DNA of 64,000 nucleotides from Paratractidigestivibacter sp963630635 (GTDB taxonomy: Bacteria; Actinomycetota; Coriobacteriia; Coriobacteriales; Atopobiaceae), in assembly GCA_963630635.1 (NCBI GenBank), contig CAVGOA010000001.1:1-64000 (forward strand), read 5' to 3'. The notes under the pieces were generated by a model. The model saw only the letters and a list, made by a program, of their open reading frames with translations. It was not told where the DNA came from and ran no database searches. Within the stretch, counting starts at the first letter, position 1, and every line of letters begins with the position of its first letter. Made by a program: the position numbers and the translations under genes. Below are positions 7,811-16,986 of the stretch, one piece after another.

Positions 7811-8551
7811 ATGAAGAGACTTACCGTTGTTGGCATGGGTGCCGGTGGCGAGCAGAACATGACCCTCGAGGCCCATGCGGCCATCGAGCGTGCCCAGCTT
7901 ATCGTGGGCTATACCACCTACGTGAACCTCGTCTCGCCGATGTTTCCAGAAAAGGAGACCCTGGCCACGCCGATGCTTCGCGAGGTTGAGCGCTGCCGCG
8001 AGGCCCTTGAGCGCGCGAACGCGGGCGTCGACACCGTGATGGTCTGCTCGGGCGACGCGGGGGTCTACGGCATGGCAAGCCCCGTGCTCGAGCTTGCCGA
8101 GGACTACCCCGAGGTCGAGGTTGAGGTCGTGGCGGGAGTCACCGCCGCGCAGAGCGGAAGCGCCGTTTTGGGCGCGGCCCTCTCGCACGACTTTGCTTGC
8201 GTGAGCCTTTCGGACCTTCTCACCCCCTGGGAGCTTATCGAGCGTCGTTTGGCCGCCGTCGCCTCGGCCGACTTCTGCGTTGCCCTGTACAACCCGCGCA
8301 GCAAGCGCCGTGCCGACCACCTTTCTCGCGCCGCACAGATCATGATGGATGCCGGCAAGCCCGCGGACACCGTTTGCGGTTGGGTGCGCAACATCGGCCG
8401 CGAGGGCCAGGAAAGCGGCCTTACTACGCTTGAGGGTCTTCTCACCTTTGAGGCAGACATGTTTACCACGGTTTACGTGGGCAATGCTCGCACGCGCGTG
8501 GTGCGTGGCAAGATGGTGACCCCGCGCGGCTACCGCCAGATCGAGGACTAG
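7811..8551 (+). CDS. cbiH: Cobalt-precorrin-3B C17-methyltransferase
   Basis: A 246-residue CbiH/CobJ methylase catalysing ring contraction with C17 methylation. V-V-G-M-G-A-G-G-E-Q-N-M-T starts the SAM site, I-V-G-Y-T-T-Y-V is typical of this subfamily, and C-S-G-D-A-G-V-Y-G-M-A (near residue 79) and L-Y-N-P-R-S-K-R-R (near residue 159) are strong CbiH markers. There is no fused ferredoxin-like extension as seen in some CobJ/CbiH proteins. Confidence 0.95.
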   Translation: MKRLTVVGMGAGGEQNMTLEAHAAIERAQLIVGYTTYVNLVSPMFPEKETLATPMLREVERCREALERANAGVDTVMVCSGDAGVYGMASPVLELAEDYPEVEVEVVAGVTAAQSGSAVLGAALSHDFACVSLSDLLTPWELIERRLAAVASADFCVALYNPRSKRRADHLSRAAQIMMDAGKPADTVCGWVRNIGREGQESGLTTLEGLLTFEADMFTTVYVGNARTRVVRGKMVTPRGYRQIED

Positions 8552-8560
8552 GGGCAGGTT

Positions 8561-9796
8561 ATGGCACGTACCGTAAGCATCGTGGGCATGGGGCCGGGCA
8601 ACTCGGCCCTTATGACGCATGGGGCGCAGGAGGCCTTGCAACAGGCGGACCTGGTGGTGGGCGCCCGGCGCCTGCTCGAGTCCCTGCCGGCCAATAATGC
8701 CCGACTGGCAGTTGCGGTGCTTAGCGTAGACGTGCTTGCGGCCCTTGAGGGCGGCTCGTGGGAGCACGCCGTTGTTGCTATGAGCGGCGACGTGGGCATG
8801 TTCAGCGGCGCCCGGGGTCTGGCCGCAAAGATTCGCGAGGCCCTGGGCGACGTCCAGGTCGTGACGCTTCCCGGCATAAGCTCTATGCAGTGCTTGGCCG
8901 CGGCCCTGGAGCGACCCTGGCAGGACTGGCGTTTTGTCTCGGCCCACGGCGTGGCCTGCGACCTTGTGGGCATGGCCCGCACGACCCCGGAGCTCTTTCT
9001 TGTGACAGGCGGCGAGAATACCGTAGGCGCCCTGTGCGAGCGCCTGTCGCAGGCTGGCCTGGGCGACGCCCGCGTGAGCGTGGGGGAGCGCCTTGGCTAT
9101 CCTGAGCAGCGCGTCGTTGTGTCGACCGCGGCCGAGCTTGCGGGCGCGGACTTCGACCAGCTGAGCGTCATGCTGGTTGAGGCCGCAGAATGCGGCGAGA
9201 AGCCCGAGGTCGACTGGCCCTGGGCTACGCCCGGTATTCCCGACGATCAATTTGAGCGTGCCCGCGTTCCCATGACCAAGCAGGAGATCCGCGCCGTCGC
9301 CCTCTCTAAGCTGCGCGTTACCGCTACCGATACCATTTGGGACGTGGGCGCGGGTACGGGCTCGGTAAGCGTCGAGTGTGCGCTTTTGGCCCGCGCGGGC
9401 CAGGTCTTTGCCGTCGAGCGCAAGGCCGAGGCCGTGGAGCTTGCGCGTCGCAATGCGCAGCGCTTTGGTTTAAATAACCTGCAGGTCATTGAGGGCAAGG
9501 CTCCCGATGCCCTTCTCGACCTGCCTGCTCCCCAAGCCGTCTTTATCGGAGGCTCTGCGGGCACCTTGGCACAGGTCCTGGACCTTGCACTTGAGAAGAA
9601 CCCGCAGGTGCGGGTGTGTGTCTCGGCCGTCACGCTAGAGACCTTGGCTGCGGCCACGTCTCTTCTCGCTGCAGATGCCTGGGAGGGATTTGAGGCCGTG
9701 CAGGTTCAGGCCACCCGTGCAGAGACCGTTGCCGGCTACAACATGATGCGGGCGCAGAACCCGGTCTTTATCGTGAGCGCGAAGGGGCGTGCGTGA
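8561..9796 (+). CDS. cbiET: Precorrin-6Y C5,15-methyltransferase, CbiE-CbiT fusion
   Basis: This 411-residue protein joins two enzymes that are separate in many bacteria. Residues 1-205 form the CbiE tetrapyrrole methylase (S-I-V-G-M-G-P-G-N-S at the start, M-S-G-D-V-G-M-F-S-G near residue 74, L-P-G-I-S-S-M near residue 105). Residues 225-411 form the CbiT Rossmann methyltransferase and decarboxylase, with W-D-V-G-A-G-T-G-S-V-S-V near residue 260. The fusion corresponds to CobL of aerobic producers. The cbiA start overlaps its stop (TGATG). Confidence 0.95.
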   Translation: MARTVSIVGMGPGNSALMTHGAQEALQQADLVVGARRLLESLPANNARLAVAVLSVDVLAALEGGSWEHAVVAMSGDVGMFSGARGLAAKIREALGDVQVVTLPGISSMQCLAAALERPWQDWRFVSAHGVACDLVGMARTTPELFLVTGGENTVGALCERLSQAGLGDARVSVGERLGYPEQRVVVSTAAELAGADFDQLSVMLVEAAECGEKPEVDWPWATPGIPDDQFERARVPMTKQEIRAVALSKLRVTATDTIWDVGAGTGSVSVECALLARAGQVFAVERKAEAVELARRNAQRFGLNNLQVIEGKAPDALLDLPAPQAVFIGGSAGTLAQVLDLALEKNPQVRVCVSAVTLETLAAATSLLAADAWEGFEAVQVQATRAETVAGYNMMRAQNPVFIVSAKGRA

Positions 9797-11178
9797 TGGC
9801 TCGTGTTCCCAGGATAATGATCGCCGCCCCGGCCTCTGGTACGGGTAAGACCACGTTGGTCTGCGGGCTGCTTCGTATTTGGGCAAAACGGGGCCGGACC
9901 TGCGGCGCGTTTAAAGTTGGCCCCGATTACCTTGACCCCACGTTCCACCGCACGCTGGCCGGCGCAAAGACGGGCAACCTCGATTTGTTCTTCTGCGATA
10001 AGCAGCGCGTGCGCTCGCTATTGGTCGCGGGTGCTCAGGGCTGTGACGTGAGCATCCTCGAGGGTGTCATGGGCTACTACGACGGCATTCTGGGCCAGGG
10101 CACCATGGGGTCGAGCTACGACGTGGCTCGCGTCACGCAGACGCCCACGGTTCTGGTGGTGAATGCCCGCGGCTCTTCTGTCTCTATCGCGGCGCAGCTC
10201 TTGGGGTTCGTAAAGTTTCGCGAGGATTCCAATGTTCGCGGCGTGATTCTCAACCAGTGCTCTGAGGCCCTGTGCAAGATGATCGCTCCCGTGATCGAGC
10301 AAGAGTGCGGCGTGCACGTCTACGGCTGCGTGCCGCGTGACCCGTCCTTTGCGCTCGAGAGTCGCCATCTGGGTCTTGTTGAGGCCGGTCAAGTCGCAGG
10401 CCTTGAGGCAAAGCTCGACGCGCTGGCTAGCACTATGGAGAAGACCGTCGACATTATGGGCCTGCTCAAGCTCGCGAAGTCTGCGCCCGAGCTCGAAGCC
10501 GAGCCTTGGGCTCCGGTGCCAGTTACGCAGTCGCGCCCGCGCATTGCCGTGGCGCACGACGCAGCCTTCTCGTTTTACTACAGCGAGAACCTGCGTCTTC
10601 TTGAGCAGCTGGGTGCCGAGCTGGTTGAGTTCAGCCCGTTAAAAGACAAGGTGTTGCCGAGCGATTCCTGCGGCTTGTATCTGGGCGGCGGCTACCCCGA
10701 GGTCTATGCAAAAGAACTAGCCGGCAACAAAGATATGCTGGATTGCGTGCAGAAGGCCCTGCGTGCGGGACTGCCCTGTGTCGCCGAGTGCGGCGGTTTC
10801 ATGTACCTGCAGCACTCCTTGGCTGATGCTGCGGGAAGTGTCTATCCCATGGCGTCCATCCTTCCTGGAGATGCCCAAAACGAAGGTAAGCTCAGGCATT
10901 TTGGCTACATCCAGATGACGGCACAAACCGATGGTCTTCTCGCTGATAAGGGCTATCAGCTGCGCGCCCACGAGTTCCATTATTGGCACTCGGCCCATGA
11001 AGGCGAGTCGTTTGCCGCAAAGAAACCCGGGCGCGAGACGGGTTGGCGGGCGGCATATCACTCGCCGTCCCTCTATGCCGGCTTCCCACATCTTTACTGG
11101 CCGGGCGACCCCATGCCCGCCCAGCGCTTTGTGCTTGCCTGCGCCGATTGGGCCGAGAAGCGCGGAGGGCTGCAATGA
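9796..11178 (+). CDS. cbiA: Cobyrinate a,c-diamide synthase
   Basis: A 460-residue ATP-dependent amidase that adds amide groups to the a and c side chains using glutamine. The N-terminal P-loop reads A-P-A-S-G-T-G-K-T-T near residue 10, followed by K-V-G-P-D-Y-L-D-P-T-F-H, a CbiA signature. The C-terminal class I glutamine amidotransferase domain shows L-G-G-G-Y-P-E near residue 296 and the nucleophile segment A-E-C-G-G-F-M-Y near residue 331. The ATG at 9796 overlaps the cbiET stop; a GTG one codon upstream is the alternative. Confidence 0.95.
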   Translation: MARVPRIMIAAPASGTGKTTLVCGLLRIWAKRGRTCGAFKVGPDYLDPTFHRTLAGAKTGNLDLFFCDKQRVRSLLVAGAQGCDVSILEGVMGYYDGILGQGTMGSSYDVARVTQTPTVLVVNARGSSVSIAAQLLGFVKFREDSNVRGVILNQCSEALCKMIAPVIEQECGVHVYGCVPRDPSFALESRHLGLVEAGQVAGLEAKLDALASTMEKTVDIMGLLKLAKSAPELEAEPWAPVPVTQSRPRIAVAHDAAFSFYYSENLRLLEQLGAELVEFSPLKDKVLPSDSCGLYLGGGYPEVYAKELAGNKDMLDCVQKALRAGLPCVAECGGFMYLQHSLADAAGSVYPMASILPGDAQNEGKLRHFGYIQMTAQTDGLLADKGYQLRAHEFHYWHSAHEGESFAAKKPGRETGWRAAYHSPSLYAGFPHLYWPGDPMPAQRFVLACADWAEKRGGLQ

Positions 11179-12149
11179 CGCATGTCATGGCCATCTTCCT
11201 GGGCTTTCTTCTTGACCTGATTTTTGGCGACCCGCGCTGGCTCCCGCATCCGGTGGTCGGCATGGGCCGCACCATCACGTGGGCCGAGAAACGTCTGCGC
11301 GCGTCCTTCCACGATACGCCGCAGGGCCGGCGCCGCGCGGGGGCGGTGCTTGCGGCGTCGCTTCCTTTGGTGACCTTAGCTTTGTCCTGCGGTGTCCTTT
11401 GGATTGCTGGCTTGGTTGCCTGGCAGCTACGACTGGTGCTTGAAACTTTGATGTGCTACCAGGCGCTGGCAACCTGCGAGCTGCGCCGACAGACCCTGGT
11501 CGTGGGCCAGAGGCTTGAGGAAGGCGACTTGCCGGCGGCCCGCACGGCCGTCTCGATGGTCGTCGGGCGTGACACGGCATGTCTGGACGAGGCCGGCGTC
11601 ACCCGTGCCGCGGTCGAGACCGTGGCCGAGAACGCGGCCGACGGTGTGATCGCCCCGCTTTTCTACATGGCGCTGGGCGGCGGCCCCTTGGCCCTGGCGT
11701 ATAAGGCCGTGAACACCATGGACTCGATGATCGGCTATAAAAACGATAAGTACCTGGACTTTGGCCGCGCCGCAGCTCGGCTGGACGACGTGTGCAACTT
11801 TGTGCCGTCGCGCCTTGCGGCGCTTCTTATGGTCTGCGTTTGCCCGCTCTTGGGTTTTGACGCGAGCGGAGCCTGGCGCATTTGGCGTCGCGACTGGAGC
11901 CTAAGCACTAGTCCCAATTCTGGTCAGACCGAGGCGGCCTGCGCCGGTGCCCTGGGCCTGCGGCTTTTGGGTGACGCTTTCTATTTTGGCAAGCTGGTTC
12001 ATAAGCCTGCCGTGGGCGACAATACGCGCGCGATCGAGATCGCAGACATCGCCCGCTCCAATCGTCTTATGCTTGCGGCGTCTTTATCCATGCTCTTGCT
12101 AACCTGCGCCGTTAGGTGGGCGATTCTTGCAGTCTTGGGGGTGGCGTGA
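11175..12149 (+). CDS. cbiB: Adenosylcobinamide-phosphate synthase
   Basis: A 324-residue integral membrane protein of the CbiB/CobD family, which attaches aminopropanol phosphate (or ethanolamine phosphate) to the corrin ring. Seen are the N-terminal G-F-L-L-D-L-I-F-G-D-P-R-W-L-P-H-P-V segment, E-N-A-A-D-G-V near residue 154 and N-T-M-D-S-M-I-G-Y near residue 177, all family hallmarks. Hydrophobic stretches are near residues 5-20, 55-85, 205-220 and 300-322. The ATG overlaps the cbiA stop; an in-frame upstream ATG at 11043 lies inside cbiA and is unlikely. Confidence 0.94.
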   Translation: MTHVMAIFLGFLLDLIFGDPRWLPHPVVGMGRTITWAEKRLRASFHDTPQGRRRAGAVLAASLPLVTLALSCGVLWIAGLVAWQLRLVLETLMCYQALATCELRRQTLVVGQRLEEGDLPAARTAVSMVVGRDTACLDEAGVTRAAVETVAENAADGVIAPLFYMALGGGPLALAYKAVNTMDSMIGYKNDKYLDFGRAAARLDDVCNFVPSRLAALLMVCVCPLLGFDASGAWRIWRRDWSLSTSPNSGQTEAACAGALGLRLLGDAFYFGKLVHKPAVGDNTRAIEIADIARSNRLMLAASLSMLLLTCAVRWAILAVLGVA

Positions 12150-13249
12150 TGTCACATCCTTCGATGCCGTATACGCGCCACGGCGGTTGTCGCGAGGACT
12201 ACCGTGAGCGTTTTGGAGACGAGCCTCTGGACTTCTCGGCAAACGTGAACCCGTACGGTATGTCACCGGCTGCTCGCGTGGCTGCGATTGCCGCCGTTGA
12301 CCAAGCGATTTATTATCCCGACCCAAAGAGTCGGCGACTTGTTTCGGCCATCGCGGCGCATGACGGCGTTTCTTCCCGTTGCGTCTGTGCGGGTAACGGC
12401 GCCGCCGACTTGATAATCCGTTTGGCCGCCGCGATTGCGCCGCGCCGGGCCCTGGTTCTTGCGCCCACGTTCTCTGAGTACGAGGACGCGCTTGTCCAGG
12501 CGGGCTGCCAAGTACAACGTTGTACTCTTACCGGGAAGGACGGCTTTGTCCCCACGCCGGCTTTGCTCGACGCGGTCGTCGACGGCATCGACGCCGTTTT
12601 TGTCTGCGAGCCCAACAACCCCACGGGCCTTTGCATGGGCCGCGAGTTGCTGCTTGCCCTTCTCGCCAAGTGCCGCCAGGTGGGCGCCCGCTTGATTGTG
12701 GACGAGTGCTTCAACGGCTTTTTGCCCAACCCTGCCGCTTCTTCTATAAAAGACCAGGTGGAAGGCGAGAAGAACCTTGTGGTCCTAAGGGCGTTCACCA
12801 AGCTCTACGGCATGGCCGGCCTGCGTTTGGGCTATCTGTTGTGCTCTGATGCGGAGCTTTTGTCCAAGATCGAGGCGCACGGCCAATCCTGGCCCGTCTC
12901 CTGTGTTGCCCAAGCGGCGGGGGTTGCCGCGCTCACAGACGGCGAGTGGGTAGACCAATGCCTGCGCAAGATTGCTACCTCTCGCAAGAAGCTCGCCTGC
13001 GATCTTGTCGCCTTGGGCCTTGAGGTCTGGCCCGGCCAGGCCAACTACCTTATGTTTCGCTCGGACGCTACAGATCTTTACCAGCGCCTCGCGCAGCGCG
13101 GCGTCCTGGTGCGGGACTGTTCCAACTACCACGGCCTTGGCCCCGGCTTCTACCGTGTGGCCGTCAAGGACCCCGAGTCGAACGATCTTCTCGTCAAAGC
13201 AATCGGCGACGTGCTTGGGCACGCCGCCCAAGAGAAAGGCCAAAGATGA
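12149..13249 (+). CDS. cobD: L-threonine-O-3-phosphate decarboxylase-like PLP enzyme
   Basis: A 366-residue fold-type I aminotransferase-like protein (CobD of Salmonella nomenclature, CobC-like), which makes the aminopropanol phosphate linker. R-H-G-G at residues 9-12 and L-D-F-S-A-N-V-N-P near residue 31 are the CobD signature. P-N-N-P-T-G is near residue 155, and the PLP lysine should be in R-A-F-T-K-L-Y-G-M-A-G near residue 217. Histidinol-phosphate aminotransferase shares this fold, but position between cbiB and cbiP favours CobD. The start ATG overlaps the cbiB stop by one base. Confidence 0.92.
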   Translation: MSHPSMPYTRHGGCREDYRERFGDEPLDFSANVNPYGMSPAARVAAIAAVDQAIYYPDPKSRRLVSAIAAHDGVSSRCVCAGNGAADLIIRLAAAIAPRRALVLAPTFSEYEDALVQAGCQVQRCTLTGKDGFVPTPALLDAVVDGIDAVFVCEPNNPTGLCMGRELLLALLAKCRQVGARLIVDECFNGFLPNPAASSIKDQVEGEKNLVVLRAFTKLYGMAGLRLGYLLCSDAELLSKIEAHGQSWPVSCVAQAAGVAALTDGEWVDQCLRKIATSRKKLACDLVALGLEVWPGQANYLMFRSDATDLYQRLAQRGVLVRDCSNYHGLGPGFYRVAVKDPESNDLLVKAIGDVLGHAAQEKGQR

Positions 13250-14754
13250 CAGCTCGCCCCATCATGGTCCAGGGAACCATGTCAAACGTCGGCAAGTCCA
13301 TCCTGTGCGCGGGTCTGTGTCGCATCTTTGCCCAGGACGGCCTGCGCGTGCGGCCCTTCAAGAGCCAGAACATGGCCTTGAACAGCGCCGTCACGGCAGA
13401 CGGTCTTGAGCTTGGTCGTGCCCAGGCAATGCAGGCCGAGGCTTGCGGCGTGCCTGCCGACGTTCGCATGAACCCGGTGCTGCTAAAGCCTCAGACCGAT
13501 CGCGGCAGCCAGGTGATCGTGCGCGGCCTTCCGCGGGCCACAATGCAGGCGGCAGATTACTTTGCCTTTAAGCACGAGCTGGTAGACGAGGTGCGCGCCT
13601 CTTACGACGAACTTGCCGCAGAGTCCGATGTCATTGTGATTGAGGGCGCCGGCAGTCCCGCCGAGATCAACCTTCGTCACGACGACTTTGTGAACATGGG
13701 GATGGCCCATATGGTGGGCGCCCCCGTCCTTCTCGCCGGCGACATCGACCCCGGCGGCGTCTTTGCGCAGCTCTACGGAACGCTACAACTGTTTGATCAG
13801 TCCGATCGCTCTATGGTGAAGGGTCTTGTGGTCAATAAGTTCCGGGGCGACGTGGATATCTTGCGCCCCGGGTTGGCTCAACTCGAAGAGCTGTGCGGCC
13901 TTCCCGTTCTGGGCGTCGTGCCCATGATGGGCCTGGACCTGGACGACGAGGACTCGCTGTCCAGCCGCCTGGCCGCGCGTGGGCAGGGGAGCGGCGTGCT
14001 TGACGTCGCGGTTATTCGCCTGCCTCGCCTCTCCAACTTCACCGACTTCAACGAGCTTGACCGTCACCCTTTGGTTGGCGTTCGCTACGTGAGCGAGGCG
14101 GCAGAGCTCGGCCGTCCAGACCTGGTGATCCTTCCCGGTACCAAGTCCACCCTTGCCGACCTGGCTTTTATTCGCGAGAAGGGCCTGGATGCCTGCATCT
14201 GTCGTCTGGCCGACCAGGGCACCCTTGTTATGGGCGTCTGTGGGGGCTACCAGATGCTGGGCCGCACCCTGAGCGACCCCCTTGGGGTCGAGGGCGGCGG
14301 CGAGGCGAAGGGCCTGGGTCTTCTCCCCATCCAGACCACCTTTGCAGGCGAGAAGTCCCTAGTCGCGGGTTCAGGCCGTCTTTATGTGCGCGGCTGCAGC
14401 GACTATTTTCCTATCGATGGCCTGCGCCTTGAGGGATATGAGATCCACATGGGTGAGTCCACCCTTGTCCGCGGTGTGGCCGATGAGGGGCACGTCGCGA
14501 CGGCCGATGGCCGCTATGTGGGCTGTGTTTACGGCAACGTTCTGGGCACCTACCTGCACGGCTTCTTCGACGCGCCCGGCGTGGTCGAGGCCTTTGTGCG
14601 TATGCTCATGCAGCGTCGCGGCCTTGAGTACACGCCCGTCGCCGCAGAGCCTCGCGACGTCTACCGCCAGCGGCAGTACGACCTTCTGGCCGAGGGGCTC
14701 AGGCAGGCCTTGGACATTGAGAAAATCTACGAGATCTTGGAGGCGGGCGCATGA
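13246..14754 (+). CDS. cbiP: Cobyric acid synthase
   Basis: A 502-residue CbiP/CobQ, the glutamine-dependent amidase that completes four side-chain amidations on adenosylcobyrinate a,c-diamide. The N-terminus has Q-G-T-M-S-N-V-G-K-S near residue 9 and the family-specific F-K-S-Q-N-M-A-L-N-S near residue 37. The amidotransferase domain shows the nucleophile segment G-V-C-G-G-Y-Q-M-L near residue 333 and a catalytic-type G-T-Y-L-H-G near residue 431. Overlaps of four bases on both sides (ATGA) indicate coupled translation with cobD and cobA. Confidence 0.96.
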   Translation: MTARPIMVQGTMSNVGKSILCAGLCRIFAQDGLRVRPFKSQNMALNSAVTADGLELGRAQAMQAEACGVPADVRMNPVLLKPQTDRGSQVIVRGLPRATMQAADYFAFKHELVDEVRASYDELAAESDVIVIEGAGSPAEINLRHDDFVNMGMAHMVGAPVLLAGDIDPGGVFAQLYGTLQLFDQSDRSMVKGLVVNKFRGDVDILRPGLAQLEELCGLPVLGVVPMMGLDLDDEDSLSSRLAARGQGSGVLDVAVIRLPRLSNFTDFNELDRHPLVGVRYVSEAAELGRPDLVILPGTKSTLADLAFIREKGLDACICRLADQGTLVMGVCGGYQMLGRTLSDPLGVEGGGEAKGLGLLPIQTTFAGEKSLVAGSGRLYVRGCSDYFPIDGLRLEGYEIHMGESTLVRGVADEGHVATADGRYVGCVYGNVLGTYLHGFFDAPGVVEAFVRMLMQRRGLEYTPVAAEPRDVYRQRQYDLLAEGLRQALDIEKIYEILEAGA

Positions 14755-15275
14755 TCCACGTCTATCACGGCGAGGGCAAGGGCAAGACTACAGCCTCGAT
14801 GGGCCTGGCCCTGCGCGCTGCGGCAAACGGCAAGCGCGTGATTGTCTGCCAGTTTATGAAGGACGGGTCGAGCGGCGAGATTTCTCTGCTCAAAGAGTTG
14901 GGCGGCGTCCGCGTCCTTCACGATGAGCCCCCGGTCAAGTTCAGCTTTCGTATGAACGACAAGGAACGCGCGTCGGCGTGTGCGCAGCACGACCACAACC
15001 TTGCCGCCTGCATAAAGGCTATGGAAGCCGCTGAGGCCGACCTTGTGGTCCTTGACGAGGCCTTGGGTGCCCTGACCTGTGGCCTTCTCGACGAAACTCT
15101 GGTTAAGCAAGCCTTGGACCTGGCTGCGGGTAAGGCCGACGGCCCCGAGTTGGTCCTTACCGGCCGCAACCCGCCGCAGTTTGTCCTTGACGCGTCCGAC
15201 TATATCACCCAGATGGCGTGCGAGCGTCACCCCTTTGCGCAGGGCGTCCGTGCCCGGCGCGGTATCGAGTTCTAA
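14751..15275 (+). CDS. cobA: Cob(I)alamin adenosyltransferase, CobA type
   Basis: A 174-residue CobA/CobO/BtuR-type corrinoid adenosyltransferase. The P-loop lies at the very N-terminus (H-G-E-G-K-G-K-T-T, residues 6-14), the phosphate-binding V-L-D-E-A-L-G-A near residue 101, and L-T-G-R-N-P-P near residue 137. It transfers the 5'-deoxyadenosyl group of ATP to reduced corrinoids. A second, unrelated adenosyltransferase (PduO type) is encoded inside the pdu operon at 35067. Confidence 0.96.
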   Translation: MIHVYHGEGKGKTTASMGLALRAAANGKRVIVCQFMKDGSSGEISLLKELGGVRVLHDEPPVKFSFRMNDKERASACAQHDHNLAACIKAMEAAEADLVVLDEALGALTCGLLDETLVKQALDLAAGKADGPELVLTGRNPPQFVLDASDYITQMACERHPFAQGVRARRGIEF

Positions 15276-15290
15276 GGAAGTATGAAACCC

Positions 15291-15995
15291 ATGAACCAAA
15301 CAAACAAAGACCAGGTCATCGACCTTAAAAGCACCGTTGCCGGCACGCCGAGCGACATTGAGACCCGCTCGATGGCCACTATCACGGCAGAGCTGGGCGA
15401 GAAGGTCGATGAGCTCGACCCCCGCACCCTCGCCATCGTTAAGCGCGTTATCCACACGACGGCGGATTTCTCCTTCGCCGATTCCTTGACCTTCTCGCCG
15501 GGGCCCGAGGTCGTCGACGCTGCCCGCGCGGCCCTGGCCGCTGGCGGCGTCACTATCGTGACCGATACCAACATGGCCCGCTCGGGCATCTCGCGCCCGG
15601 CGCTGGTCAAGCTCGGCTGTTCCTGCGTGTGCTACATGGCAGACGACGACGTGGCCGCCGCGGCCCGCGAACACGGCACCACCCGCGCTGTCGCAAGCGT
15701 CGAGAAGGCCGCGCAGCTTGAAGGCCCGGTGATCTTTGCCGTGGGCAACGCCCCTACAGCGCTGTTTCGCATCAAGGAGCTTGCCGAAGAGGGCCGCATA
15801 AACCCGCTGTTGGTTGTGGGCGTTCCGGTGGGCTTCGTGAACGTCGTCGAGGCCAAGGAAGCCCTTCTCGACAGCGACATCGTGGCGATCGTCGCCCGGG
15901 GTCGCAAGGGCGGCTCGACCGTTGCCGCGGCCATCATGAATGCGTTGCTCTATAGCATCACGCGCACTTCCGAGGGCTCGGGGGCCAAGGCGTGA
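15291..15995 (+). CDS. cbiC: Cobalt-precorrin-8 methylmutase
   Basis: A CbiC/CobH protein that moves a methyl group from C11 to C12 to give cobyrinate. I-E-T-R-S-M near residue 22, the S-P-G-P-E-V-V-D segment and T-D-T-N-M-A-R-S-G-I are hallmarks, with V-G-N-A-P-T-A-L-F and G-V-P-V-G-F-V-N in the C-terminal half. An ATG at 15282 sits only one base after AAGGAAG (15274-15280), too close to be read from it. The ATG at 15291, ten bases after it, is preferred and gives 234 residues. Confidence 0.94.
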   Translation: MNQTNKDQVIDLKSTVAGTPSDIETRSMATITAELGEKVDELDPRTLAIVKRVIHTTADFSFADSLTFSPGPEVVDAARAALAAGGVTIVTDTNMARSGISRPALVKLGCSCVCYMADDDVAAAAREHGTTRAVASVEKAAQLEGPVIFAVGNAPTALFRIKELAEEGRINPLLVVGVPVGFVNVVEAKEALLDSDIVAIVARGRKGGSTVAAAIMNALLYSITRTSEGSGAKA

Positions 15996-16768
15996 CGGAG
16001 AAGATCGCGGTTTTTGCGGGCACCCATGAGGGGCACGAGCTCTGCTCACGCCTAGCGGCTGTGGGCGTCAAGGCGACGTGCTTTGTGGCCACCGATTACG
16101 GGGCGCAGCTGGTCGAGGGACTTTGCGGTATCGAGGTGCGGCAAGGCCGGTTGGACGCTGCTGCTATGGAGCGCGAGCTTGTAGGTACGACCCTGGTCGT
16201 CGACGCCACGCACCCTTACGCCGTTGAGGTGAGCGCTAACGTGAGGGCGGCAACTCAGGCGCTTGGCATCGACTATCTTCGACTTTTGCGCCCCTCGGGT
16301 GACGCCGCCCCAGATGGTCCGGCTTTTGACGGCAAGACGCGGGTTTTGCTTGCCAAAGACACCGCAGAAGCCGCCGCCCTTCTCGCCACCTTGCCCGGCC
16401 GGGTTCTGATTACCACTGGGGCCAAAGATCTTGCGGCCTACACCTGCGTTCCTGGCTTTGAAGAACGTCTTGTCGTACGTGTCTTGCCCGCCGTCGACAG
16501 CCTTACGCGCGCACTTGACCTTGGCTTTCTTGCCAAGAACATCATCTGTATGCAGGGGCCCTTCTCGCAAGAGCTTAACTGCGCCACCCTCAAGCAGGTT
16601 GGCGCCTCCTGGTTGGTCACCAAGGACACGGGGGCTCCCGGCGGGCTTCCGCAGAAGCTTGCCGCCGCTCGCGAGGCAAATTGCGGCGTCGTCTTGATTT
16701 CTCGGCCCAATATCGACGAGCAAGGTCTCTTACTAGAGGACGTTTTTGCCGCCTGCATTTCACGGTAA
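15992..16768 (+). CDS. cbiJ: Cobalt-precorrin-6A reductase
   Basis: A 258-residue CbiJ/CobK that reduces the corrin ring with NAD(P)H. The F-A-G-T-H-E-G-H-E-L start, D-A-T-H-P-Y-A near residue 70 and the G-R-V-L-I-T-T-G-A-K-D-L segment near residue 136 are typical, as is the C-terminal V-T-K-D-T-G element. It begins at GTG 15992, overlapping the cbiC stop, and is the last gene of the 13-gene run. No clear terminator follows. Confidence 0.94.
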   Translation: MTEKIAVFAGTHEGHELCSRLAAVGVKATCFVATDYGAQLVEGLCGIEVRQGRLDAAAMERELVGTTLVVDATHPYAVEVSANVRAATQALGIDYLRLLRPSGDAAPDGPAFDGKTRVLLAKDTAEAAALLATLPGRVLITTGAKDLAAYTCVPGFEERLVVRVLPAVDSLTRALDLGFLAKNIICMQGPFSQELNCATLKQVGASWLVTKDTGAPGGLPQKLAAAREANCGVVLISRPNIDEQGLLLEDVFAACISR

Positions 16769-16826
16769 AGCAAGGACTCGCACATATTTGTCCATATACT
16801 CAATGCTCTAGGCAAGAAATTATCCC

Positions 16827-16854
16827 TTGACGTGACAATGAAGTATTATATTGT
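16827..16854 (+). promoter_or_regulatory. Predicted promoter of the exported CbiK gene
   Basis: TTGACG (16827-16832) and TATTGT (16849-16854) are 16 bases apart in an AT-rich island that stands out from the GC-rich surroundings. The resulting transcript would start near 16861, giving a leader of about 125 bases that contains the perfect hairpin described next. Confidence 0.5.
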
Positions 16855-16881
16855 GGCTAACGCCTTGGACTTAGGGCAAAA

Positions 16882-16920
16882 AAATACCTGCGTATATATG
16901 ATCTCTATACGCAGGTATTT
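16882..16920 (+). promoter_or_regulatory. Perfect 15-bp inverted repeat in the leader of the exported CbiK gene
   Basis: AAATACCTGCGTATA (16882-16896) and its exact complement (16906-16920) flank a 9-base loop. No T run follows on the plus strand, so it is not a standard forward terminator. On the minus strand it is followed by seven T. A second weak stem (GACGTT/AACGTC, about 16934-16960) lies further on. It may be a leader RNA structure, a backward terminator insulating the cobalamin operon, or a protein-binding palindrome. Confidence 0.5.
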
Positions 16921-16986
16921 GCAGGTGTAAAGGACGTTTCAATCAGGTACGGGAACGTCAAAGAAACAAGGGAAGGGATTTTAAGA

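Noticed and set aside
15282..15290. ATG at 15282 as start of cbiC
   Set aside because: The ribosome-binding site AAGGAAG ends one base before it, too close for initiation; the ATG nine bases later fits.
16882..16920. Forward terminator of the cobalamin operon
   Set aside because: The stem is perfect, but no T run follows on the plus strand, and it lies after the promoter predicted for the next gene.
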